This document shows positions 1 to 6,415 of a DNA stretch of 8,908 bases, one piece after another (the stretch's first letter is position 1; each line of letters opens with the position of its first letter). A model generated the notes under the pieces. The model ran no database searches. It saw only the letters and a list, made by a program, of their open reading frames with translations, and was not told the origin of the DNA. The DNA is from Phycisphaerales bacterium (GTDB lineage Bacteria > Planctomycetota > Phycisphaerae > Phycisphaerales > UBA1924). The stretch is taken from contig JAIEQQ010000311.1 in the NCBI GenBank assembly GCA_019747615.1, positions 1 to 8,908 on the forward strand. The letters are read 5' to 3'. The translations under genes and the position numbers were made by a program.

Positions 1-559
1 ACTCAAGCACTGGTGCGGCATAGGGCGCGTGGCCGATCTCCGCGGGCACTACAAACGCCATGCGTCCGCCCGGCTTGAGAAGGGTTGCGGTCGCAACCAT
101 GAAGGGAGCCCACGACGACGACAGCGAAGAGAACTCTGCGCCGTGCCGCCGGCACAGCCGCAGCGCTGCCTCGCGGACTTGTCCGGTGAACCGCTGGAAG
201 CGGATGAAGGGTGGGTTCCCGGCGGCGCAGTCAAAGCGTTCGTGTGTCTGACTCGCCCACGCGAAGAAATCCCCTTGGTGGATCAAACTGCCCGGAGCAC
301 GGGCGTGAACGGCTTGGCACGCCAACGAGTCCTGCTCAACACCGACGCTGTTTGTGTGCGCGACCAGAAAACGGCCGTCTCCGCACGAAGGGTCAAGCAT
401 CCGGTCGCTTGCGCGCCGTGTCGCCCAGGACACGAGCGAGCGAACGACGGCGTCGGGCGTGTAGTACGCGCCTGTGGCCTTCTGATTGCTCACGCTCGCG
501 AGATTGGATTCTTCACGCTCGAAGAGCGAAGCCGAGATGTTGTCGACCTTGGGATCCAT
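1..559 (-). CDS. Adenine-N6 DNA methyltransferase (TaqI/Eco57I-like), N-terminal part, cut by the left edge
   Basis: Reading the minus strand from ATG at 559-557 gives 186 residues with no stop before the window edge. Seen: GAYYTP at residues 30-35 (the segment preceding the SAM fold in gamma-class enzymes), DPSCGDGRFL at 56-65 (motif I, the S-adenosylmethionine loop), an acidic VEQD at 74-77 (motif II position) and NPPF at 115-118 (motif IV, the catalytic motif of adenine-N6 methyltransferases). VVPAEIGHAPYA at 170-181 matches the segment after motif IV in Eco57I-like proteins. By family knowledge it methylates adenine in a DNA target, either alone or as the modification half of a type IIG restriction enzyme. 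The C-terminal target-recognition part, and any nuclease or helicase partner, are outside the window, so I cannot say which. No Shine-Dalgarno is visible; an ATG at 572 is out of frame. Gene and motif calls are firm, the system type is open. Confidence 0.88.
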   Translation of the reverse strand, partial: MDPKVDNISASLFEREESNLASVSNQKATGAYYTPDAVVRSLVSWATRRASDRMLDPSCGDGRFLVAHTNSVGVEQDSLACQAVHARAPGSLIHQGDFFAWASQTHERFDCAAGNPPFIRFQRFTGQVREAALRLCRRHGAEFSSLSSSWAPFMVATATLLKPGGRMAFVVPAEIGHAPYAAPVLE

Positions 560-739
560 TGTGTTTGTTCATCGGATCTTACACAAAACGGCCGAACGCC
601 GCGCGGCAATCACGGCCGCGGTTGCACCCAGGGCGTCGCGGACGGGACTTCAGAACTACAGCCGCGAATCGTCGAAGGCCTCGTCGTCGGCCATCTCTCC
701 GAGCCAGCCATCTGGCCTCGCCCAACCTCATCGCTCGCC
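560..739. other. Intergenic gap between the SPOR-like gene and the methyltransferase
   Basis: No convincing gene in any frame. The longest tidy minus-strand reading is only 12 codons (694-656) and has no properly spaced ribosome site. A 10-base palindrome GCCGCGCGGC lies at 598-607. On the minus strand TGTGTAAGAT (585-576) resembles an extended -10 box just ahead of the methyltransferase start, but there is no matching -35, so a separate promoter is only possible. I see no strong terminator after the SPOR-like gene, so read-through into the methyltransferase cannot be excluded. Confidence 0.4.
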
Positions 740-1594
740 TCAATCCTTCCCCGCCGCCTTCCGATACTTCGCCCAATACGGCTGGCTGAAGTCTGTCGGC
801 GCGAGCTTGTTCTGGAGTTTCCAGAGGCGGCCGAGCTCGACCACGCGGGCCCGCAGGCGTGATGCTTCGGGGCTTGAGAGTGGGCGTTCGAAGCCGTCGG
901 CGATCCAGACCCACCATTCGCTGGTTTTGGTCGTGGGGTCTACGCCGCGCGGGCCGGTGATGATCACCGTCATGCGATTGGCCACGAGGTACTTCGCGCT
1001 CGCCTCGGCGTCAGAGAACCGGCGGAACGTGCCGACGACCAAGTGGTTGAAGCCGTCTTGCAGCGCGGGCACGCCGCCGTCGGCCGGCGTGGTCGGTGTC
1101 GGTGTCGAGTTGTTGCCGGCGCTTCCGCCGTTGTTCTTGGCCGCGTCGTTACCGCCATCAGGGTTTGACGGCTCCGGTCGCACGATGTTCAGCGGGTCCG
1201 GCGGCAGCGGCGTCGGCTCGCTCGATCCTCCCAAGCCTCCATCGCTATTCTGGATCAGCGGCAGCCGGCCTTCCCACTGCTGCTTCTCCGCCGATTGACC
1301 CGTGCGGAACGCGATCACCCACACCACGCCGAACACCACGATCAGCACACCCAGCCCGATCGCCAGCGTCCGCGGCGTCAGCCGCACATCCTGCATCCGC
1401 GGCAGCCGCAGGCTCTCGCCGCCCTCACTGATATACGTCGCAATCGGCGGCTGCGCCGGAGGCGGCGGGGCCTTGGCGGGGTTCGCGCTGCCCGAACCGG
1501 GCGCGCTGGTAGAACCTGAGCCCTGTGCCGCGGGGAACGTGGGCTTGCCTTTGAGCACTTCGATGAGCACGGGACTGCCGCGCTTGTTGCTCAT
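740..1594 (-). CDS. Single-pass membrane protein with SPOR-like C-terminal domain
   Basis: 284 residues from ATG at 1594. Domains in order: a short basic N-terminus MSNKRGSPVLIEVLKGKP (1-18); a Gly/Ser/Ala/Pro-rich cytoplasmic linker (about 19-55); a transmembrane helix at about 77-97 (LAIGLGVLIVVFGVVWVIAF); a long low-complexity Pro/Gly/Asn/Thr linker (about 115-178); and a compact C-terminal domain at about 182-262. There, NHLVVGTF, SDAEASAKYLVAN and TSEWWVWIADGF follow the beta-alpha-beta pattern of SPOR domains, which in known proteins bind septal peptidoglycan lacking stem peptides. The topology is therefore cytoplasm, membrane, then periplasm. The open frame continues upstream to 1822, but that extension is Arg/Pro-rich and the conserved-looking N-terminus starts at 1594. 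No Shine-Dalgarno is visible. A cell-envelope or division role is inferred; the domain call rests on pattern only. Confidence 0.72.
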   Translation of the reverse strand: MSNKRGSPVLIEVLKGKPTFPAAQGSGSTSAPGSGSANPAKAPPPPAQPPIATYISEGGESLRLPRMQDVRLTPRTLAIGLGVLIVVFGVVWVIAFRTGQSAEKQQWEGRLPLIQNSDGGLGGSSEPTPLPPDPLNIVRPEPSNPDGGNDAAKNNGGSAGNNSTPTPTTPADGGVPALQDGFNHLVVGTFRRFSDAEASAKYLVANRMTVIITGPRGVDPTTKTSEWWVWIADGFERPLSSPEASRLRARVVELGRLWKLQNKLAPTDFSQPYWAKYRKAAGKD

Positions 1595-1707
1595 GATTGA
1601 AGAGTCTATGCGGGCGGGGTGAAGCTGTGCGACTCCGTTGCGTGCGGCACCAGTTGTGGAAAATGCGGATTCTGGCACGGGCGGCTCCGGAGTCGGCGGC
1701 GGACGGT

Positions 1708-1730
1708 GGGGGGCGTGGGGGGGCCGGGGG
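1708..1730 (+). repeat. G-rich tract that fits a G-quadruplex pattern
   Basis: Runs of 6, 7 and 5 guanines are separated by CGT and CC. The middle run can be split by one G, which gives four G3 tracts with loops of 3, 1 and 2 bases. It lies about 185 bases before the peptidase start, on that gene's coding strand. Folding and function are inferred only. Confidence 0.5.
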
Positions 1731-1837
1731 CGAGGATGACGTGCGGATATCGGCAACGCCCGGACCGCCGCTGCACTTGGCGTTCCGCGATCTCGACCCC
1801 CGGGGAGCCCCCGGCCAGCCATCGGTTGGCGCGGCCC

Positions 1838-1883
1838 GCGAGCGATCGGATATGCTCGCTCCTTCCGGAGCGATCGGTCGCTC
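1838..1883. repeat. Two tandem inverted repeats sharing a direct repeat, upstream of the peptidase gene
   Basis: GCGAGC (1838-1843) pairs with GCTCGC (1854-1859) across a 10-base loop. GAGCGA (1868-1873) pairs with TCGCTC (1878-1883) across TCGG. The word AGCGATCGG occurs twice, at 1841-1849 and 1869-1877, 28 bases apart. This could be a pair of operator sites or 5'-leader hairpins. Part of the similarity may simply reflect the general excess of GCGATCG in this DNA. Confidence 0.45.
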
Positions 1884-1899
1884 GCGAACTCAGTTCCTC

Positions 1900-1906
1900 A
1901 GGGAGA
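1900..1906 (+). promoter_or_regulatory. Shine-Dalgarno site that sets the peptidase start
   Basis: AGGGAGA ends 8 bases before ATG 1915. It is the only strong site near the 5' end of the long frame, and it is followed at once by a signal-peptide-like N-terminus. This decides the start at 1915 over the open frame that continues upstream to 1597. Confidence 0.75.
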
Positions 1907-1914
1907 ATCCCGGC

Positions 1915-4900
1915 ATGAAGCGACAGAGCAGCGGCAGCGTGGTGCGGGTGCGTGCGATGGTCCTGGCGCTCGTCGCCGCGGCGTCCGGAGGTCTGGCCAC
2001 CGCCAGCATCGGCGCGATGATGGTCGCACAGCCAGACGCCCCCGCATCGGCGACCAGCGCGACGATGGCCGCGGTTCGGGCGGATCTGCCCGCCGTCGCG
2101 ATCAAGGCCGGTGGCATCGTCAACGACCCGACGATCGCGTACTACCGAATGCCCGCTCTCCGCGGCGACACCCTGGTCTTCCTCGCCGAGGGCGATCTGT
2201 GGCGCGTGCCGCTGACCGGCGGGCTGGCGACGCGCATCACCACCCAGCTCTCTGACGAGGCCCACCCGGCGATCAGCCCCGATGGCAAGACCATCGCCTT
2301 CATCGCGGCGTACGAGGGCGTGCCCGAGGTCTACACCATGCCGCTGGACGGCGGCCTGCCGACGCGCCGAACCTGGGGTCTGGCACGCCCGGGGTTCGTC
2401 GGCTTTCAGCCCGACGGGCGATTGATGTACTCAACGCGCCAGTTCGCGACGCTCCCCAGCTCGCAACTGGTGCTGGTGAACCTGGAGAGCGGCGCGGAGG
2501 AGAAGGTGCCGCTGTACGAGGCGGATCAGGGCGCGTTTGTCGAGGGGATGGCGACGCTGTACTTCACGCGCATGCCATTTCAGGGCTCGCACACCAAGCG
2601 GTATAAGGGCGGCTTCATCCAGCAGCTCTGGAAGTTTGAGGCCAGCGCGACCGAGGCGGTGCCGCTGACGACCGACTTTGACGGCACCAGCAAAGACGCG
2701 ATGCCCTGGCAGGGGCGCGTCTACTTCCTGAGCGATCGCGACGGCGTGATGAACGTCTGGTCCGCCGCCCCCGATGGCAAGGAACTCAAGCAGCACACGT
2801 TCCACAAGGACTTCGACGCGTCGAGCCCGGAGCTGGACGCCGGTCGAATCGTCTACGCCCACGCCGGCGACATCCGTCTGCTCGATATCGCCAGCGGCAA
2901 GGACAGCGCGATCCCGATCAAGCTCTCGACCGACCTTGAGCAGATGCGCGAGCGGTTCGTCAGTGAGCCGGCCAAGTCCATCAGCTCTGTCGAGCCCCCC
3001 CCCCCCGGCGATCGCGTCGTGATCACCGCGCGCGGGCGTGTGTTCGTCGCGCCGGTGAAGGCCGACCACGGTCGGCTGGTCGAGGTCGCTTCTACACCTG
3101 GTGGGGGGGGCGTGCGGTATCGCAGCGCGGTGTTCACGCCAGACGCCAAGCGCGTGATCGCGTCCAGCGATCAGACCGGCGAGGTGGAGTTCTGGAGCAT
3201 GCCGGCCAACGGCGTCGGCGAGGCGAAGCAGCTTACCCGCGACGGCACCATCCTGCGCTGGGAGGGCGTCGTCAGCCCCGACGGCAAGAAGCTGGCCCAC
3301 AGCGACAAGAACCACAAGCTCTACATCACGGATATCGAAAGCGGCGAGACCAAGACGATTGCCGAGAGCGCCGTCGAGCGTTTGAACGACTACTCGTGGT
3401 CGCCCGACAGTCGCTGGCTGGCGTACGTCGAGCTCGCGGGAAACATCGCGCAGCAGATCAAGCTCTACTCGCTCGAGAGCGGGCAGGCGACAGCCCTGAC
3501 GAGCGATCGGTTTGAGAGCTTCTCGCCGCGGTTCAGCCCCGATGGCAAGTGGCTGTACTTCCTCAGCGATCGGAACATCGAGTCGGTCTCACCGAGCCCG
3601 TGGGGCCCGCTGGCCCCTCAGCCGTCGTTTGACCGCCTCACGAAGATCTATCACGTCGCGCTGAAGGCCGGCGAGCGCTCGCCTTGGCAACCGGGCGACG
3701 AGCTCTTTGACCCCAAGGCCGAGAAGAAGGCTGAAGAGAAGAAGACGGACGAGAAGAACGCCAAGGACGACGCATCGAAGTCGTCAGACGACAAGAAGCC
3801 CGAGAGCGACAAGCCCGACACCAAGAAAGCCGACGACGCCAAGGCCGTCCCGACGGTCACGATCGATCTCGACGGCATCCAGTCCCGCATCCGCGTCGTG
3901 CCCGTCAAGCCCGGCAACTACTCGCGCCTGCGCCTGAGCGACACCGCGATCTTCTTCGGCGAATCCGCCACGACCTTCGAGCGCGAGGGCGGCCCCAGCG
4001 GCTTCTCCGTCAAGGGCGTCAACATCGGCAACGAGAAAGTCGAAGTCAAGAACATCGCCAGCGGCATCAAGACGCTGGAAATCTCCGGCGATCGCAAGAA
4101 ACTCCTGCTCTACACCGGCACCTCGATCCACGTCGTGGACGCTTCGCCCGCACCGGCGGATCTAGACAAGAGCGCTGTCTCGCTGGCCGGCTGGTCGCTC
4201 AGCTACATGCCGATGGTCGAGTATCGCCAGCTCTACACCGACGCATGGCGACTGCTGCGTGACTACTTCTACGACACCAAGATGCACGGCGTCGATTGGC
4301 CCGCGATGCGCCAAAAGTACGAGCCGTTCGTCGAGCGCGTCCGCAGCCGCGCGGAGTTGAATGAGGTGCTCGCGCAGCTCACCGGCGAGCTCTCGGCCCT
4401 GCACCACTTCGTGCGAGGCGGAGACTTCCGCGAGAACTCCGAGACCATTCCGCTCTCATACCTCGGCGGCGAGTGGTCGCGCGATGTAGAGCGCGGCGGC
4501 TGGACCATCACCCGTGTCTACCAGCACGACCCCGATGACCCCGAGCGTGCCGCGCCGCTCAGCGCGCCGGGCGTTGGTATCACCGCCGGCGACACGATCG
4601 TCTCGATCAACGGCATTCGCACGCTCGATGTCCCGCACCCCGCCGCGCTGCTGCGGCAAAAGGCCGGGCAGCAAGTCCTGCTGCGCGTCCGCCCCGCGGC
4701 CAAGAGCCAGAGCGACGAGCGCGACGTGATCGTTCGCCCCATCAGCGGCTCATCACTGGCGGATCTGCGCTACACCGATTGGCAGCTCTCGCGCCGGCGA
4801 ATCGTCGAGACGGCCAGCGACAACCGCATCGGCTACGTCCACCTGCGTGCCATGGGGCGCGAGAACATCAGCGAGTGGACCAAGGGCTACTTCCCGGCGT

Positions 4901-5460
4901 TCAACCGCCAGGGCCTCATCATCGATGTCCGCCGCAACAACGGCGGCAACATCGACTCGTGGATTCTGAGCCAACTCCTTCGCAAGGCCTGGATGTTCTG
5001 GAACCAGCGCGTCGGCTCGCCACCGAACTGGAACATGCAGTACGCCTTCCGTGGGCACGTCGTGGTCATCTGCGACGGCTTCACCGCGTCCGATGGCGAG
5101 GCGTTCGCCGAGGGCTTCCGGCGGCTTGGGCTCGGCAAGGTGCTCGGCACGCGCACCTGGGGCGGCGAGATCTGGCTCAGCAGTTCCAACGACCTGGCCG
5201 ACGGCGGCCTCGCCTCCGCCGGCGAATACGGCGTCTACACCGCCGACGGCGTGTGGATCATCGAGGGCCGCGGCGTCGATCCCGACATCGTCGTTGACAA
5301 CCCGCCCCACGCGACGTTCAAAGGCGAAGACGCACAGTTGAAGGCCGCGATCGCGCACCTGGAGCAGCTCATCAAGGACAATCCCGTGCAGGTGGTCCCG
5401 GTGCCGCCGCTGCCGAACAAGAGCGTCAAGACCGGGCCGGGGGCCAACGCGCCGAAGTGA
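1915..5460 (+). CDS. Secreted tricorn-like S41 family peptidase (beta-propeller, PDZ, protease core)
   Basis: 1181 residues. Residues 1-36 form a signal peptide (MKRQSSG.. then a hydrophobic, Ala-rich core), so it should act outside the cytoplasm, unlike archaeal tricorn. Residues about 60-600 carry TolB/WD40-type propeller blades with repeated SPDG motifs (ISPDG 120-124, SPDG 454-457, SPDS 496-499, SPDG 541-544). A highly charged Lys/Glu/Asp linker (602-645) interrupts the second propeller. A helical segment (about 770-831), a PDZ domain (about 855-940, with GDTIVSING) and the S41 core follow. Aligned with the Thermoplasma tetrad Ser745/His746/Ser965/Glu1023, I see Leu829, His830, Ser1059 (in TASDGEAF) and Glu1117 (in WIIEGRGVDPD). 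So three of four are kept and the first serine is Leu. Likely function: trimming oligopeptides or degrading envelope proteins. It is first in a four-gene operon. C12 and G8 tracts lie inside the gene (2995-3006, 3103-3110). Confidence 0.9.
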   Translation: MKRQSSGSVVRVRAMVLALVAAASGGLATASIGAMMVAQPDAPASATSATMAAVRADLPAVAIKAGGIVNDPTIAYYRMPALRGDTLVFLAEGDLWRVPLTGGLATRITTQLSDEAHPAISPDGKTIAFIAAYEGVPEVYTMPLDGGLPTRRTWGLARPGFVGFQPDGRLMYSTRQFATLPSSQLVLVNLESGAEEKVPLYEADQGAFVEGMATLYFTRMPFQGSHTKRYKGGFIQQLWKFEASATEAVPLTTDFDGTSKDAMPWQGRVYFLSDRDGVMNVWSAAPDGKELKQHTFHKDFDASSPELDAGRIVYAHAGDIRLLDIASGKDSAIPIKLSTDLEQMRERFVSEPAKSISSVEPPPPGDRVVITARGRVFVAPVKADHGRLVEVASTPGGGGVRYRSAVFTPDAKRVIASSDQTGEVEFWSMPANGVGEAKQLTRDGTILRWEGVVSPDGKKLAHSDKNHKLYITDIESGETKTIAESAVERLNDYSWSPDSRWLAYVELAGNIAQQIKLYSLESGQATALTSDRFESFSPRFSPDGKWLYFLSDRNIESVSPSPWGPLAPQPSFDRLTKIYHVALKAGERSPWQPGDELFDPKAEKKAEEKKTDEKNAKDDASKSSDDKKPESDKPDTKKADDAKAVPTVTIDLDGIQSRIRVVPVKPGNYSRLRLSDTAIFFGESATTFEREGGPSGFSVKGVNIGNEKVEVKNIASGIKTLEISGDRKKLLLYTGTSIHVVDASPAPADLDKSAVSLAGWSLSYMPMVEYRQLYTDAWRLLRDYFYDTKMHGVDWPAMRQKYEPFVERVRSRAELNEVLAQLTGELSALHHFVRGGDFRENSETIPLSYLGGEWSRDVERGGWTITRVYQHDPDDPERAAPLSAPGVGITAGDTIVSINGIRTLDVPHPAALLRQKAGQQVLLRVRPAAKSQSDERDVIVRPISGSSLADLRYTDWQLSRRRIVETASDNRIGYVHLRAMGRENISEWTKGYFPAFNRQGLIIDVRRNNGGNIDSWILSQLLRKAWMFWNQRVGSPPNWNMQYAFRGHVVVICDGFTASDGEAFAEGFRRLGLGKVLGTRTWGGEIWLSSSNDLADGGLASAGEYGVYTADGVWIIEGRGVDPDIVVDNPPHATFKGEDAQLKAAIAHLEQLIKDNPVQVVPVPPLPNKSVKTGPGANAPK
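2995..3006 (+). repeat. C12 homopolymer inside the peptidase gene
   Basis: Twelve consecutive cytosines encode Pro361-Pro364 as four CCC codons between Glu360 and Gly365. A run this long is prone to polymerase slippage. A one-base change would truncate the protein within the propeller, leaving no protease core. Confidence 0.9.
3103..3110 (+). repeat. G8 homopolymer inside the peptidase gene
   Basis: Eight guanines lie within codons for a Gly-Gly-Gly-Gly stretch, about 100 bases after the C12 tract and complementary to it. It is a second slippage-prone site in the same propeller region, and could pair with the first tract in single-stranded DNA or mRNA. Confidence 0.85.
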
Positions 5461-5476
5461 GCCGCTGGAACTCTAC

Positions 5477-5492
5477 AAGGATGATCCGTTGA
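5477..5492 (+). promoter_or_regulatory. Ribosome site and three-codon mini-ORF overlapping the kinase TTG start
   Basis: AAGGA (5477-5481) lies 7 bases before the TTG start at 5489. ATG at 5481 opens a reading of only three codons (Met-Ile-Arg) whose stop TGA (5490-5492) overlaps that TTG as TTGA. This arrangement allows termination-reinitiation coupling. The first in-frame ATG of the kinase is at residue 50, just before the phosphorylated His, so a non-ATG start is required. Confidence 0.5.
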
Positions 5493-6373
5493 TCGCGGAG
5501 ATCGTGATTTCGCTGTTGATCGGTCTACTCGTCGGCGGCGGCGCCTCGGCGGTGCTGTTCCGTCGGCAGACTTTGGCGATTCGCCACGCCGAGCGCCGGG
5601 CCCGCGCCGCCGAGCGGCTGGCCGAGATCGGCGCGATGACCGGGGGCCTGGCGCACGAGATCAAGAACCCGCTCTCCACCATCGGCCTCAACGCGCAGCT
5701 CCTGGGCGAGGCGGTGAACGAATCGCCCCTGACCGACGCCGACAAGCAGCGGATGGTCAACCGTGTGATGGCCCTTCGCCGCGAGACCGAGCGCCTCGGC
5801 GGCATCCTGAACGACTTTCTCGAGTACGCCGGCAAGATCCGACTCGACGTCCGCGAGCACGATCTGAACGCGCTGGTCAGCGAGCTGGCCGACTTCTACA
5901 CGCCCGAAGCCGCGCGTCACGGCGTGCGCCTCCGCGTTGATCTCGCGCCCGGCGAGCTCAAGGTCAAGCTCGACGCCCAGCGAGTCAAGCAGTGCGTGCT
6001 GAACCTCATGCTCAACGCGGTCCAGGCGATGCAGACCGCAAGCACGAGCGCCGCCGAAGGACCGACCTCCGCGGCTCCGGGCTCCCGAGGCGAGCTGATC
6101 CTCAAGACCGCCGCCCGCCGCGAGCAGAGCCGCCCGATGGCCGATGTCCACGTCATCGACACCGGCCCGGGCATCCCGCCCGAGGTCAAGGACAAGCTCT
6201 TTGAGCCCTACTTCACCACCAAGGCCGGCGGCAGCGGCCTGGGCCTGCCCACCGCGCGCCGCCTGATCGAGGCCCACACCGGACGCGTCGAGGTTTTCAG
6301 CGAGCGCGGCAAGGGCTCTGACTTCCTGATCGTCTTGCCGGTGGACGGCCCGCCGATCCTGCCCGAAGGGTGA
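5489..6373 (+). CDS. Membrane-tethered sensor histidine kinase without a sensing domain (NtrB-like core)
   Basis: 294 residues from TTG 5489. One transmembrane helix at about residues 3-23 is followed by an Arg/Ala-rich helical stretch, then the HisKA dimerisation domain with the H-box GGLAHEIKNPLS (52-63, phosphorylated His56). The HATPase_c domain follows: N-box LNLMLNAVQA (171-180, Asn176), DTGPGIP (224-230), LFEPYFTT (238-245) and GGSGLGL (247-253). All catalytic boxes are intact, so it should autophosphorylate on His56 and pass the phosphate to a response regulator. There is no PAS, HAMP or periplasmic sensor domain, and no response regulator anywhere in the window. Input therefore comes through the membrane segment or a partner protein. 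It starts 28 bases after the peptidase stop and is probably co-transcribed with it. Residues about 183-201 are a low-complexity insert in the ATPase domain. Confidence 0.9.
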   Translation: MIAEIVISLLIGLLVGGGASAVLFRRQTLAIRHAERRARAAERLAEIGAMTGGLAHEIKNPLSTIGLNAQLLGEAVNESPLTDADKQRMVNRVMALRRETERLGGILNDFLEYAGKIRLDVREHDLNALVSELADFYTPEAARHGVRLRVDLAPGELKVKLDAQRVKQCVLNLMLNAVQAMQTASTSAAEGPTSAAPGSRGELILKTAARREQSRPMADVHVIDTGPGIPPEVKDKLFEPYFTTKAGGSGLGLPTARRLIEAHTGRVEVFSERGKGSDFLIVLPVDGPPILPEG

Positions 6374-6397
6374 CGACGCGCCGTGCCCCGAGCGCTT

Positions 6398-6415
6398 ATC
6401 ATGGCCCGCCATGAT
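6398..6415. promoter_or_regulatory. Palindrome covering the start codon of the isomerase gene
   Basis: ATCATGGCCCGCCATGAT is a perfect inverted repeat with 8-base arms around CC. As RNA it can form a 7-base-pair stem (6398-6404 with 6409-6415) with loop CCCG. The downstream arm contains the ATG at 6411-6413; the upstream arm contains a decoy ATG at 6401 in another frame. There is no Shine-Dalgarno nearby. It could hide the start codon or bind a dimeric regulator. Confidence 0.55.

Larger units (their letters stand above)
1595..1914. promoter_or_regulatory. Divergent intergenic region between the SPOR-like gene and the peptidase operon
   Basis: This 320-base stretch separates two divergently transcribed genes and must carry a promoter for each. 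Both strands stay open across it, but the translations are Arg/Pro/Gly-rich and unlike their neighbours, so I read it as non-coding. It holds a G-rich tract (1708-1730), two inverted repeats and a 9-base direct repeat (1838-1883), and a good ribosome site (1900-1906). TATGCT at 1851-1856 is a weak -10 candidate on the plus strand without a properly spaced -35 box; nothing better was found on the minus strand. Confidence 0.55.

Noticed and set aside
656..694. Twelve-codon minus-strand reading (MADDEAFDDSRL) in the gap after the SPOR-like gene
   Set aside because: The purine-rich stretch before it is too close to the ATG for a normal ribosome site, and nothing else supports translation.
29..862. 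277-residue plus-strand open frame over the left end
   Set aside because: It is antisense to the methyltransferase, has no recognisable motif, and runs into the opposite-strand SPOR-like gene. High G+C leaves such frames open by chance.
486..1298. 270-residue plus-strand frame opposite the SPOR-like gene
   Set aside because: Ser/Arg/Pro-rich composition, no domain, and fully explained as the shadow of the minus-strand gene.
1595..1822. N-terminal extension of the SPOR-like protein to an ATG at 1822
   Set aside because: The extension is low-complexity Arg/Pro/His sequence over the G-rich tract; the protein-like N-terminus begins at 1594.
1597..1914. N-terminal extension of the peptidase frame upstream of 1915
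   Set aside because: The added 106 residues are Arg/Gly/Pro-rich and unlike the family. They would bury a good signal peptide and a well-spaced ribosome site at 1900-1906.
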